Assembly: GCA_021730785.1 (NCBI GenBank)
Contig: JAKFWF010000028.1
Coordinates: 62,001-126,000 of the forward strand
Origin: Hyphomicrobiaceae bacterium
GTDB taxonomy: Bacteria; Pseudomonadota; Alphaproteobacteria; Rhizobiales; Hyphomicrobiaceae
DNA: 64,000 bases
Direction of reading: 5' to 3'
Shown: positions 23,105-31,650 of the stretch, in pieces
How the letters are laid out: each line of letters starts with the position of its first letter
Position numbering within the stretch: the first letter of the stretch is position 1
Notes under the pieces: generated by a model
Seen by the model: only the letters and a program-made list of their open reading frames with translations
Databases searched by the model: none
Told to the model about the DNA's origin: nothing
Made by a program: the position numbers and the translations under genes

Positions 23105-24457
23105 ATGGGTGCGCAGATCGACATCGAGGAAGCGATAGCGGCAACGGTCTCGACGTTCCTCGACGGACGCGTGACGCTGCACAGTGGCGATTGCTTGGCC
23201 GTCATGTCGAGCCTTCCTGAAAATTCAGTCGATGCGGTAATCTGTGATCCGCCGTACCATCTTCATTCCATAGTGAAGCGATTTTCAAAGACGGGGAGAA
23301 CCGATAGCACGGCAAGTAAGTCTGGGCCGCATCAGCGGACGGGAACCGGCTTCATGAACAAGACTTGGGATGGTGGCGACATAGCTTTCCAAGTGGACAC
23401 ATGGGAACGAGCATTCCGCGTTTTGAAGCCGGGCGGGTACATTCTGGCTTTTTCCTCGAGCCGCACATTTGGGCGCATGTCCGTTGCTATCGAAGACGCT
23501 GGCTTCATTACACATCCTATGGTCGGCTGGATGTTCGGGCAGGGCTTTCCCAAAGCGCACAAGGTAGCGCACCCAGATTGGAATGGATGGGCCTATGGCG
23601 GCCAAGCTCTGAAGCCTGCGTTCGAGCCGATTTACATGGGGCAGAAGCCATTCAGCGAAAAGAATGGGACACTGAATGTTTTGCGCTGGGGTGTCGGCGC
23701 ACTCAACATTGACGGCTGTCGCGTGCACGTTGATGGGGGTGAAGCGCACGAGCGCGAAGGCGAAACTAGCCAAGATCAGCGGTGCGACGAAAACGGAGCG
23801 GTGAACATTGCCGCCAAGCCTGGACGGCGGTACAAAGTGAAGCGCCTGATTTCAGGCGCTTCACTGAACAAGACCGGTGGCAACTGGCGCCCAGAAGATA
23901 GCGACGTGTACTACGAAGGCACACTGAAGCAGGGCAGACACCCTGCCAATTTGATGCATGATGGTAGCGCGTGCGTCGTTGCGATGTTCCCGAATTCAGA
24001 TGGGCAACAAGCCGACTTGAAGGGTGATGAACCAAGCCGACCAGCGCTCAATGTGTACGGTGAATACAAGGACAGGCGGCAGTTTGAAGCGCGCAATGAT
24101 AGCGGTTCTGCCGCTCGCTTCTTTTGGTCAAGCAAGGCTGCAGCCGATGACCGTCTTGGGTCCAAGCATCCGACGGTCAAGCCGATTGATCTCATGCAAG
24201 AGCTTGTGCGGCTGGTGACGCCAAAAGGCGGGACCGTGCTCGATCCGTTTTCCGGCACAGGCACGACAGGTGAAGCCGCATGGCGCGAAGGGATGAAGGC
24301 AATCCTGATCGAGCGCGAGCCGGAATATCAGGCGGATATCGCACGCCGGATGCAACTCGCCACGCAGCCGACGAAGCGTGCGGCTGTTGCAAAGTCCAAG
24401 AACCAACTCGACCGTCCAGAAGACATGCCGCTTTTCAACGTAGGGGAACCAAAATGA
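23105..24457 (+). CDS. Site-specific DNA methyltransferase (amino-methylating, beta order)
   Basis: A 450-residue enzyme. DPPY (48-51) is the catalytic motif IV, RVLKPGGYILAFSS follows, and the SAM-binding motif LDPFSGTGTTGEA lies near residue 385, so motif order is that of the beta group of N6-adenine/N4-cytosine enzymes. The ATG behind GGAAGCGGA is chosen; a longer frame upstream looks non-protein-like. It lacks the DPPYNLQL of CcrM and the target sequence is unknown. Found in many phages as solitary anti-restriction or epigenetic methylases. Confidence 0.85.
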   Translation: MGAQIDIEEAIAATVSTFLDGRVTLHSGDCLAVMSSLPENSVDAVICDPPYHLHSIVKRFSKTGRTDSTASKSGPHQRTGTGFMNKTWDGGDIAFQVDTWERAFRVLKPGGYILAFSSSRTFGRMSVAIEDAGFITHPMVGWMFGQGFPKAHKVAHPDWNGWAYGGQALKPAFEPIYMGQKPFSEKNGTLNVLRWGVGALNIDGCRVHVDGGEAHEREGETSQDQRCDENGAVNIAAKPGRRYKVKRLISGASLNKTGGNWRPEDSDVYYEGTLKQGRHPANLMHDGSACVVAMFPNSDGQQADLKGDEPSRPALNVYGEYKDRRQFEARNDSGSAARFFWSSKAAADDRLGSKHPTVKPIDLMQELVRLVTPKGGTVLDPFSGTGTTGEAAWREGMKAILIEREPEYQADIARRMQLATQPTKRAAVAKSKNQLDRPEDMPLFNVGEPK

Positions 24458-24780
24458 CCGACCAACCCGCACTCGTACCGGTGGCGAGAGAGATGATGGA
24501 TACATTCCTCTGTGCGGTGAAGTTCGCACAGCACGTCATCACCGTCGCCAGAAACGGCGAGCATATGGAGCCGTCTGAAGTGCTGGCGCACGCCCAGGAC
24601 TTCGGGCTGCAGACCAAGCGGCCGATCACCGACGAAGAACGGTCGGACCCGGTGCGGCTGCTGGAACTGCTCGGCATCGACGGCGGCTCGCTGCGGGTCG
24701 TGGAATTTTCGGCAGGTTTCGCCGACGTGCTGGGGAGCTTCACGCCAGACGAGGATGAACCGCAGGAAGCGGCGGAATGA
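24454..24780 (+). CDS. Hypothetical phage protein (108 aa)
   Basis: ATGA-coupled to the methylase. Helical N-terminal half (REMMDTFLCAVKFAQHVITV), acidic C-terminus (TPDEDEPQEAAE). No family recognised. Confidence 0.68.
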   Translation: MTDQPALVPVAREMMDTFLCAVKFAQHVITVARNGEHMEPSEVLAHAQDFGLQTKRPITDEERSDPVRLLELLGIDGGSLRVVEFSAGFADVLGSFTPDEDEPQEAAE

Positions 24781-24896
24781 ACGTGCGCCGGCCAGACGTC
24801 ATTGATGCGCTGATGTTCCTGCTTATCGGCCTCGTCATCCTGATCATGTGCTCGCCAGCAATTCTGGCGTTCCTCATACATAGGTTTGCCCCATGA
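24777..24896 (+). CDS. Single-pass membrane microprotein (39 aa)
   Basis: Overlaps the preceding stop (ATGA) and the next start (CCATGA). Residues 12-34 (LMFLLIGLVILIMCSPAILA) form one transmembrane helix. Tight coupling on both sides supports it as a gene. Confidence 0.62.
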   Translation: MNVRRPDVIDALMFLLIGLVILIMCSPAILAFLIHRFAP

Positions 24897-25189
24897 CAAC
24901 ACTTCAAGCCGCTGCACAAAACCAGCTTCGCCAGTTCGTCGAGCAGATCGAAAACCTCGAAGAGCAGAAGGCCTCGATCGGCGCTGATCTGCGAGATAAA
25001 ATGGCGGAAGCCAAATCGGTCGGCTTCGACGTCAAGGTGCTGCGCCAGATCGTGCGCTTGCGCAAGAAGACCCGAGATCAGCGCCAGCAAGAGGAAAGCA
25101 TCCTGGCCGTTTATATGCACGCTCTCGGCATGACGCCGATGGAAGAGCACATCGCCCAGTTGGCGGCACGGGAGATGGCCGACGCATGA
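24893..25189 (+). CDS. gapR: GapR-family (DUF2312) nucleoid-associated protein
   Basis: A 98-residue coiled-coil protein. QLRQFVEQIENLEEQKASI, MAEAKSVGFDVKVLRQIVRL and KTRDQRQQEESILAVYMHAL reproduce the GapR/DUF2312 pattern across its length. Host GapR clamps overtwisted DNA ahead of replication and transcription and stimulates topoisomerases. A phage homologue could aid phage replication or displace host GapR. Confidence 0.88.
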   Translation: MTTLQAAAQNQLRQFVEQIENLEEQKASIGADLRDKMAEAKSVGFDVKVLRQIVRLRKKTRDQRQQEESILAVYMHALGMTPMEEHIAQLAAREMADA

Positions 25190-25392
25190 TGAGCCCGCAC
25201 ATCAAGAACCTGCATCCAAATCTTCTCCAGCTGTCACCGCAGATGCAGCGCGTTCTCGATTTCGTTGACCGGGAATTGTCGGAAGGCCGGACATTTCCGG
25301 CACCGGCAGCAATCGCCCGGTTCATGGGATGGAAGACGGCAGACACTGCCAAGGACAGCCTGCAAAAGCTGCGCTGGCGCGGGCTGGTGTGA
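25186..25392 (+). CDS. LexA-like winged-helix fragment protein (68 aa)
   Basis: QMQRVLDFVDRELSEGRTFP and AAIARFMGWKTADTAKDSLQ then LRWRGLV match the layout of a LexA-type N-terminal DNA-binding domain, with no protease domain. ATGA-coupled to the GapR gene. Confidence 0.65.
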   Translation: MMSPHIKNLHPNLLQLSPQMQRVLDFVDRELSEGRTFPAPAAIARFMGWKTADTAKDSLQKLRWRGLV

Positions 25393-25448
25393 GTGGCTGC
25401 CGACTACTCATGGCAGCGGGTGACAACAAAACCAGACGGGGGGTCTGA

Positions 25449-25670
25449 ATGCACAATCCACCATCGATCGAGGCGACACTGACGCGCGGCGAGCGAGCGG
25501 CACCGTTCGCGCTGTCTGAAGAATTCGAGACCATCACCGGTCCGACCTGTCTCGACCTCGATATCGAGGAAAAAGACGACGCCATCCTTTTCGCCGAGAC
25601 CGACGTCGCCAGCGGCTACACGCTGCGCGTCGGAGATCTCGCTAACCGTCGGAGCAAGCACAATGCCTAG
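25449..25670 (+). CDS. Hypothetical phage protein (73 aa)
   Basis: An acidic small protein (LDLDIEEKDDAILFAETDVA) behind GGGGGG. No family recognised. Confidence 0.6.
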   Translation: MHNPPSIEATLTRGERAAPFALSEEFETITGPTCLDLDIEEKDDAILFAETDVASGYTLRVGDLANRRSKHNA

Positions 25671-25875
25671 TTTCGCAATGTGCGCCGACATCGGCTGCGA
25701 CATGCGGTCGGTGTGCCGACGCTACCGGGCACGCTCGAACGCCGACCAGACGCGGTTCGACCCGAGCCCGCGCGAACCGCAGTGGACCAGTTGCGAGTAT
25801 CTCGACCCAGTAACCCACGCCACCAAGGCCGGCATGCGAACCATGGAAGAAATTGAAGGCGAGGCTGTGGCGTGA
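25663..25875 (+). CDS. Hypothetical Cys-containing phage protein (70 aa)
   Basis: Residues 7-18 contain CADIGCDMRSVC and a later WTSCEY, a possible zinc site. Overlaps both neighbours. Confidence 0.62.
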   Translation: MPSFAMCADIGCDMRSVCRRYRARSNADQTRFDPSPREPQWTSCEYLDPVTHATKAGMRTMEEIEGEAVA

Positions 25876-26711
25876 AAATCCATGTCGTCTCCGACATCCA
25901 TCTGGAACTCGGCCACATCCCGCATCTGCCCGGCGGCGATCTGCTTTTGCTCTGCGGTGACACCGTCGTTGCTTACAAGCTGGCGCATGACATCGACGGC
26001 CATGCCGGTGTGTGCGAGACCTTCTTCACAAAGCAGGTTTCGAAATACGCCAGGATTCTGGTGCTGATGGGCAACCACGAGCACTACCACGGCGTAATCG
26101 ACGACACGCCGACGATCTATCGATCGTTTTTGGCCGAGTTCGCGCCGCACGCCCGTCTGCTCGACAACGATGTTGAAGTGATCGACGGCACCGCCTTTGT
26201 CGGATCGACGCTGTGGGCTCCGTGTCAACGCAACCGTGAGCCGTGGGTCGAATCCTATATCGGCGATGGCATGAACGACTTCCGCCTGATCAAGACTCTC
26301 GATGACGCGGAATCGTTTCCAGGCGTCCGCCGGTTCACTACAGCCGACGCGCGGGCGCGGCACAAGAAAGCAGTGGCTTGGATCAAGCGGATAGTGAAGA
26401 AACACGGCCGCGTAGTGGTGATGACGCATCACGCACCGAGTCTCGCTTGCAACACCAAATACAAAAGCAGCGGTCACCCGAGTGGCGATGTTCTGACGCC
26501 AGCATATTGCTCCGATCTCGAATCCATCATGCACCTCAATCCGCACATTTCGCATTGGCTGCATGGTCACACGCACCATGACACCGACATTCTGATCGGA
26601 AACACCAGAGTGATGTCAAACCAGCACGGATACTGGGGGCATGAGTATATCGCGCGCAATTTCGACGCGGCGCGCGGCGAGTTCGAAATCAAGCAAGAGG
26701 TGATGGCGTGA
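25872..26711 (+). CDS. Calcineurin-like metallophosphoesterase
   Basis: A 279-residue enzyme with all family motifs: SDIHLE (Asp8, His10), LCGDT (Asp30), MGNHEHYHG, VVMTHHAPS and HGHTHHDTD, which bind two metals. GTG start overlapping the previous stop. Substrate is unknown; phage members may act on nucleotides or 2',3'-cyclic phosphates. Confidence 0.88.
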   Translation: MKIHVVSDIHLELGHIPHLPGGDLLLLCGDTVVAYKLAHDIDGHAGVCETFFTKQVSKYARILVLMGNHEHYHGVIDDTPTIYRSFLAEFAPHARLLDNDVEVIDGTAFVGSTLWAPCQRNREPWVESYIGDGMNDFRLIKTLDDAESFPGVRRFTTADARARHKKAVAWIKRIVKKHGRVVVMTHHAPSLACNTKYKSSGHPSGDVLTPAYCSDLESIMHLNPHISHWLHGHTHHDTDILIGNTRVMSNQHGYWGHEYIARNFDAARGEFEIKQEVMA

Positions 26712-26938
26712 ACTTCAAACAGCAACTCGCCGATCTGATCCGCCGCGCCGAAGACCCCCGCCATCAACTGATGGTCGGACTGCTGCACGCCGTGTCGATC
26801 ATGGAAGACGCCAACCGCCGCGGCGCGGAAGAGGCGGCGGCCTACCTCAATGCGCTGATGAACCCCAACGCAGCCCCTAGACCATTGAGCGAAGCCGAAC
26901 TCGACGCGCAATTCCGCGGCAACCTTCCGAGGCACTGA
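26708..26938 (+). CDS. Hypothetical helical phage protein (76 aa)
   Basis: GTG start overlapping the phosphoesterase stop. Helical throughout (FKQQLADLIRRAEDPRHQLM). No family recognised. Confidence 0.65.
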   Translation: MNFKQQLADLIRRAEDPRHQLMVGLLHAVSIMEDANRRGAEEAAAYLNALMNPNAAPRPLSEAELDAQFRGNLPRH

Positions 26939-26942
26939 ACCC

Positions 26943-28007
26943 GTGAGCAATAGCGCCGTCATCCCCCTGCCTTCAGGGCGGGGAGCGATCACCCCGCCCT
27001 GGTACAAAACCGAAGACATGCCACCACCCTACACGGTCAACGTGAGGGTGATGTGGGATGGTCGTGAGTTCGTCGCCCGGCGCGGACGTCATCCGCAGAC
27101 CGGCAAAGACGTCTGGGCGGCGGTGAAGGCTGGCGGGCAACTGGAAGTGATCGGTGAGATCGGCGGCAGCTTTGAGCCGAGCCTTTGGCAGCCGCTGTTT
27201 CCTGACAAGTGGGCCGGCGTGCTACCGGAGCCGGTGACGCTGGCCGAGACCGGTCGCATGGTGGCGGAAAAAACCCGGTTCCTGGCCGTCGACGAGGCGA
27301 CTTCGGAAGAGCTTGCAATGGAGATGGAACGCGACCGCGAGGCGGCGCGCGTGCAAGCCAATCCACATGCGTTCCCCGTGAAACGTCATGTTTCACAGTT
27401 CTGGCGAGACATCACCCAGATCCGCTACGAGCCGCCTGGATCGGTAACGAAACGCAACTGCGAGGGCCGGGTGCTGCGCGCGGTGTCGTTCTGTGGCGGC
27501 AACAAGTTCGGCGGCATCAAGCGAGCACTGTCGGCTGATGCGTGGTCGGCGATCGCCGACGCGCACGCCAAGTGGCTCGAAGCCTTCGAAGCGCTGCGTA
27601 AGTCTGCAATCGCGGCCGGCCGCCCGGTTCCGGTGTGGGACACCGATGAAACTCGCAATTTCATGCGGCCACTGCCTGAAGACTTGAAAGATTTCGATTT
27701 TGCCATGGGCCTTTTTACCGCGCTCAATCCGGTGGAATTCTGGAAAGACGGCCGTAAGGCATGGGCTTTCAACAGGGCTCAGAAGGTAGTTTTCGCCCGT
27801 TCGCTGCCGAAGCCGCCGACTTTTGCTGATCTCGCAGGCGAGTACAACATCGGCGACAGATCGGCCGCTGCTGGCGAGCAACTCTATGACCGCGCGATCA
27901 ATCAGTGCGTCGCCGCTGCCAATGGCAAGCGTATCCACGCCAAGCCCGTGGTCGATCAGATCGCAGCCCTGAAAGAGCGCAATCGCGCTTATCGGAGGCA
28001 GCAATGA
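26943..28007 (+). CDS. Hypothetical phage protein (354 aa)
   Basis: An N-terminal 85-residue domain with MWDGREFVARRGRHPQTGKD and EPSLWQPLFPDKW, seen as a stand-alone unit in many prophages; the C-terminal part is helical and Trp-rich (LSADAWSAIADAHAKWLEAF). The 5' end of the gene contains GC-rich inverted repeats (26964-26999). Role unknown. Confidence 0.7.
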   Translation: MSNSAVIPLPSGRGAITPPWYKTEDMPPPYTVNVRVMWDGREFVARRGRHPQTGKDVWAAVKAGGQLEVIGEIGGSFEPSLWQPLFPDKWAGVLPEPVTLAETGRMVAEKTRFLAVDEATSEELAMEMERDREAARVQANPHAFPVKRHVSQFWRDITQIRYEPPGSVTKRNCEGRVLRAVSFCGGNKFGGIKRALSADAWSAIADAHAKWLEAFEALRKSAIAAGRPVPVWDTDETRNFMRPLPEDLKDFDFAMGLFTALNPVEFWKDGRKAWAFNRAQKVVFARSLPKPPTFADLAGEYNIGDRSAAAGEQLYDRAINQCVAAANGKRIHAKPVVDQIAALKERNRAYRRQQ

Positions 28008-28525
28008 AGGATGATCTCACGCTCGAAAGGCTGCGTCAGCTTCTGCTCTATATTCCTGAAACCGGCAAATTCATTTGGCTGACTTCTGGGAAAGGGAAGC
28101 AGGCATTCGCCAAGGCTGGACGTATCAATAACGGATATCGAAGCATCAAAATCGATCAGACTGTGTACTACGCCCATAGGCTGGCGTGGCTGTGGACGCA
28201 CGGCGAGTGGCCAACAGGCTACCTCGACCACATCAACCTTGATCGTTCGGACAACAGGATTTGCAATCTGAGGCTTGCAACGCACTCGCAGAATTCATTC
28301 AACCGTAAGCTGCTCAGTAACAACAAGAGCGGTTTTCAAGGGGTTTGCTGGATTAAGTCAGCCAAGCGGTGGCGAGCCAGCATTCGGACCAATGGGCGTC
28401 GTATTAACCTTGGTCAATTCCGAACTTTGGAAGAGGCCAGCGCTGCTTATAGAGATGCGGCTGAAACGCATTTTGGCGACTTCGCAAACAAGAACTCCGT
28501 TGCTCGCAAGGAAAGCGCGCGATGA
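28004..28525 (+). CDS. HNH endonuclease with AP2 DNA-binding domain
   Basis: A 173-residue homing-type nuclease. YYAHRLAWLWTHGEWPTGYL and DHINLDRSDNRICNLRLAT form the HNH core; NNKSGFQGVCWIKSAKRW and LGQFRTLEEASAAYRDAA form the AP2 domain. Free-standing in the operon and slightly less GC-rich than neighbours, consistent with a mobile gene. Confidence 0.88.
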   Translation: MKDDLTLERLRQLLLYIPETGKFIWLTSGKGKQAFAKAGRINNGYRSIKIDQTVYYAHRLAWLWTHGEWPTGYLDHINLDRSDNRICNLRLATHSQNSFNRKLLSNNKSGFQGVCWIKSAKRWRASIRTNGRRINLGQFRTLEEASAAYRDAAETHFGDFANKNSVARKESAR

Positions 28526-29046
28526 AGATATCGAAGCGTGAAATGGATATTGAGTTTCGAGAGATCGAAAGACGGTCCAATGGAGCAAATGCGGCAAGGC
28601 GCAATGCCAAGGCGAGTCTGGATTTTGTGATGGTTTGTTTGGTGGGCTACGAGCGGCCTATGCCGATGGCGTTCCATGACAACCAGGGCGCGATCGCGGT
28701 TCGCGTCCACACCACCAAGCCCGGCAACTATCGCGGGCTGATGAAGAAGCTGCAGGCCGAGCAGGCGCTGTGCCGGCTGAAAAGGTGGGGCCACGTTTGG
28801 GTCGGTTCTGACCAGCACGCCAAGCGCCTGAAAGGGCGTCTCGACGTCGGCCTGATCGGCAACGCAAGCCAGGAACTGCTGGAACACTGGAAGGATCTGG
28901 CCGACCCGGAACTGTTCTGGCCGATCCTGCTCGACCAGGCGGTGCAGGAGATCCGTGCAGGCGGAGAAAGCATCGAATTCTACGATGACGATGACGTCGA
29001 GCGCGCGATGCGGTCGAAAATGTTTGGGGGGCAGCATGCGCGATAG
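28522..29046 (+). CDS. Hypothetical phage protein (174 aa)
   Basis: ATGA-coupled to the HNH gene. KISKREMDIEFREIERRSNG is a basic helix; RLKRWGHVWVGSDQHAKRLK and an acidic C-terminal DDDDVE stretch are notable. No family recognised. Confidence 0.65.
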   Translation: MKISKREMDIEFREIERRSNGANAARRNAKASLDFVMVCLVGYERPMPMAFHDNQGAIAVRVHTTKPGNYRGLMKKLQAEQALCRLKRWGHVWVGSDQHAKRLKGRLDVGLIGNASQELLEHWKDLADPELFWPILLDQAVQEIRAGGESIEFYDDDDVERAMRSKMFGGQHAR

Positions 29047-29278
29047 GCGGATCGGCATATTCAAAATCTCCTTCGACGCCATCAACGATCGTCCCGACGA
29101 GGTTCGCCGCATGCTTGCCGGCGTGATCGTTGTCCGTGCAGAGGCGATGTTTGTTGGCAACGAGATTTCATACGTCGGGATCTGCGACCAGTTTGAACCG
29201 GTGGAGCCTGGGGCATCGTGGCCGCAATACACGGCGGTTGTCGAGGGCAATGCCATGTCGTGGAGAAAGCTGTCGTGA
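29036..29278 (+). CDS. Hypothetical phage protein (80 aa)
   Basis: ATG behind GGGGGG, overlapping the previous gene by 11 bases. Beta-rich (FVGNEISYVGICDQFEPVE). No family recognised. Confidence 0.6.
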   Translation: MRDRRIGIFKISFDAINDRPDEVRRMLAGVIVVRAEAMFVGNEISYVGICDQFEPVEPGASWPQYTAVVEGNAMSWRKLS

Positions 29279-29511
29279 GCAAGTCGACTTCCGAACTGTT
29301 CAAGGAACACGTCGACGCGCTCGTGGCGCTCAGCGAGGGCGGCGATCTGATGGCCCGCAAGAGCCTCGCTTGTCTGTCCCTGCTCGCCGAGGGCTGGCGC
29401 TACGGCGATCCTGATCCTGTTGATCCGCCTGATGGCGGTGGTGAAGAGGCTGACGACAACGTCATCCAATTCTGGCCATACGACGCATGTTATTTGAAGA
29501 GGGCGGCATAG
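29275..29511 (+). CDS. Hypothetical phage protein (78 aa)
   Basis: GTG start overlapping the previous stop. Helical first half, acidic linker (DPVDPPDGGGEEADDNVI), aromatic end (QFWPYDACY). No family recognised. Confidence 0.6.
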   Translation: MSKSTSELFKEHVDALVALSEGGDLMARKSLACLSLLAEGWRYGDPDPVDPPDGGGEEADDNVIQFWPYDACYLKRAA

Positions 29512-29513
29512 CC

Positions 29514-30083
29514 ATGTACCAGCACAAGCCATTCACCGGCGCCGAAATGGTGCGCGGCAATATCGATATTCCGCAGTCGATCAAAATTCACGTCAGCGGC
29601 TCCGTCGACCCGCACTTTGGCGTCGGCTGGTTCGATCCGCCAAAAACCGTGCTGCGATTCCAGCGCCTGCCACATGCCGGCGACCTGCCGCTGCCATCCC
29701 GTGCCAAGCCAGGAGATGCAGGGCTTGATCTCTGCTCGGCAGTCGATGCCATCGTCCACATGCCGGATGGTGTCGCGATGATCCCGACAGGCTTCGCGAT
29801 GGCGATACCTGCCGGTCACGTCGGTCTGATCATGCCGCGCTCTGGACTCGCGACAAAGTACGGCATCACACTGGCGAATTCGGTCGGGGTGGTCGACTCT
29901 GGATACCGCGGCGAAATCATCGTCGCCTTGAAAAACGGTGGACCGAGAGATTTCAAGGTTCGCCGGGGTGAGCGAATCGCGCAATTGCTGGTCATGCCTT
30001 TTGCGATTTTCGAAAACGTCGAGGTTGAAGCCCTGGACGAGACCGAGCGAGGGCAAGGCGGGTTTGGCAGTACCGGGGGGTGA
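29514..30083 (+). CDS. dut: dUTP diphosphatase
   Basis: A 189-residue trimeric dUTPase with the five motifs: AGLDLCSA, PRSGLATKYG, GVVDSGYRGEI, GERIAQLLV and the C-terminal RGQGGFGSTG arm that closes the active site. Compared with the usual 150 residues it has a 50-residue N-terminal extension rich in Pro/Val. It hydrolyses dUTP and so keeps uracil out of phage DNA. Confidence 0.92.
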   Translation: MYQHKPFTGAEMVRGNIDIPQSIKIHVSGSVDPHFGVGWFDPPKTVLRFQRLPHAGDLPLPSRAKPGDAGLDLCSAVDAIVHMPDGVAMIPTGFAMAIPAGHVGLIMPRSGLATKYGITLANSVGVVDSGYRGEIIVALKNGGPRDFKVRRGERIAQLLVMPFAIFENVEVEALDETERGQGGFGSTGG

Positions 30084-30085
30084 CA

Positions 30086-30274
30086 ATGTCGAGGCTCTAC
30101 GAGGACGTCATTGATGGCTACGGCATCAAGCGCCGCATGTCGAAGTCGCGCGACGGCACGAAGTGGTTCGGCTCGATCAGCTTCGTCGATCCCGACACCG
30201 GCAAGGAAGAGCCGATGTGGATCACGCTTCCTTCCGACGTCGTCCGTCTTGCGAATTCAGAAAAGGCCGCGTGA
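30086..30274 (+). CDS. Hypothetical phage protein (62 aa)
   Basis: ATG behind GGGGGG. SKSRDGTKWFGSISFVDPDT suggests a small beta sheet. No family recognised. Confidence 0.6.
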   Translation: MSRLYEDVIDGYGIKRRMSKSRDGTKWFGSISFVDPDTGKEEPMWITLPSDVVRLANSEKAA

Positions 30275-30275
30275 C

Positions 30276-30566
30276 ATGGAGCTTCTCGCGCTCGCCTCGT
30301 TGTGCCTGGCCGCGTTCGGTTTCCTAGAAATCTTGATCGCAGCCAAGTTGCGCCGCGACGCCCACGCGATCGCCGATGATGCCGCGCGCGACTACTCCGA
30401 TCTGGTCGTCGAGTTCGAGCGTCTCGGCAAGGTATCTGCCGCGCTCGAAGCTGATCACGCCAGTTGCGTCCACTCGCTCAATACTTTCGTCGAGCTTTGG
30501 AATGACGGGCTCAATGACCGGGCCGTCGAAGTTCTGAAAGCCGCTGGCTTTAGGATGGCGTCATGA
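30276..30566 (+). CDS. Membrane-anchored helical protein (96 aa)
   Basis: The first 20 residues (ELLALASLCLAAFGFLEILI) form a transmembrane anchor; the rest is a long helix (EFERLGKVSAALEADHASCV). Follows the previous stop by one base. Confidence 0.62.
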   Translation: MELLALASLCLAAFGFLEILIAAKLRRDAHAIADDAARDYSDLVVEFERLGKVSAALEADHASCVHSLNTFVELWNDGLNDRAVEVLKAAGFRMAS

Positions 30567-30745
30567 GCACGGTCAAAAATGGACTGCTTCCGCAGTACGC
30601 CGGCACCACATGCCCGTACTGCAACGGCACCATGGACGCCACGTTCTGGCGGCAGCCGACGCGCGAACACGTCATCCCGAAGTATCGCGGCGGACCAGAT
30701 CGCTTTGCAGATCTGGTCTGTGACCTGCTTGGGGTGCCAGCATGA
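30563..30745 (+). CDS. Truncated HNH-type protein (60 aa)
   Basis: CPYCNGTMDATFWRQPTREH and VIPKYRGG are the first half of an HNH nuclease (zinc Cys pair plus the first His). The second Cys pair and catalytic HNH tail are absent; the frame ends with 15 unrelated residues just as the next gene begins. Probably inactive as a nuclease. Confidence 0.58.
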   Translation: MSTVKNGLLPQYAGTTCPYCNGTMDATFWRQPTREHVIPKYRGGPDRFADLVCDLLGVPA

Positions 30746-31557
30746 CTCTCAAATGCTTCAAGGTTGAAGGCGAAGGATGCGACGCCGAAGACATCCAGAT
30801 CACCTTCGCCAAGTCGTCGATCGAGGCCAAGCGGCGCTGGTCGAACGAGCATTGGGACGGCGAGACGATCTCAGGCATCAGCGCCCAACGGCAGCCGCAT
30901 TGGGACCAGCACGCGCCTGGGCCGGTGCCGGCGCTCGAACTGATCGATGCGGGTTGGTATTTCGAGTGCCACGGCTGCCGCACGCAGATCAGCAACAACT
31001 ACATCGGCACGACTGAGCGCAGCGGCTTCGATGAGGATGAATTCGCGCTTGATAGCGAGTACGGGCCTGATCTGACGATTCCAAAGATGCAGCCGGTCGA
31101 GCTCAAGCATCAGCGCGTGTTCTGCACGCAAGCCTGCTGCGACCGTCACGAGTTGGAGCGCAGCCGCATCAAGCGGATGACGAGCCGCGCGCTCAAGGTG
31201 ATGCAGGCCGCCATACTCAGGCGATTCCCGACTGGCGTGACGTTCCACGACAAGGACGCCGGCTACTGGTCACCGCACGTCTCGGTATCGCGCGGCAATC
31301 ACGGCTATCTTCTGATCAACGCCGTGAATGTGACCTTCCTCGGTCCAGGGTTGAAGCACGGGGCGAGCTTGCGCAGCAACGACGACAAGTGGCGTTACGC
31401 CCGCGTCAAGACCGACCGCTGGTCACGCTCCTATGGTGACTACCGTCTGAGGCCATTGCCGCTGTCCGAGCGCACGCGCGACACGGGATATTCCGTTGCC
31501 GGCGGTGACCGGGAAGTCTTTGAGGCATGGGCCGCCAAGGTGAAGGAGCCAGCCTGA
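30742..31557 (+). CDS. Hypothetical phage protein (271 aa)
   Basis: ATGA-coupled to the preceding gene. Two Cys pairs (FECHGC and FCTQACC) may bind zinc; the C-terminal half (GVTFHDKDAGYWSPHVSVSR) is beta-rich. No family recognised. Confidence 0.68.
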   Translation: MTLKCFKVEGEGCDAEDIQITFAKSSIEAKRRWSNEHWDGETISGISAQRQPHWDQHAPGPVPALELIDAGWYFECHGCRTQISNNYIGTTERSGFDEDEFALDSEYGPDLTIPKMQPVELKHQRVFCTQACCDRHELERSRIKRMTSRALKVMQAAILRRFPTGVTFHDKDAGYWSPHVSVSRGNHGYLLINAVNVTFLGPGLKHGASLRSNDDKWRYARVKTDRWSRSYGDYRLRPLPLSERTRDTGYSVAGGDREVFEAWAAKVKEPA

Positions 31558-31605
31558 TGCCATCCTTCCACCCACTACCAAACCCCGTAAAATGAAGGCT
31601 TCCAG

Positions 31606-31623
31606 CCCCTGCCATAGCAGGGG
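31606..31623 (+). other. RNA hairpin upstream of the cytosine methylase
   Basis: CCCCTGC (31606-31612) and GCAGGGG (31617-31623) form a perfect 7-bp stem with a CATA loop, about 27 bases before the methylase start. No T tract follows, so it is more likely an mRNA-stability or translation element than a terminator. Confidence 0.5.
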
Positions 31624-31650
31624 AGATGAAGCAGATGGGCTGGCACTGTG

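Noticed and set aside
23105-24457. CcrM-type cell-cycle methylase
   Set aside because: Motif IV is DPPY followed by HLHS rather than NLQL and the CcrM C-terminal domain is missing; only the general beta-group assignment is supported.
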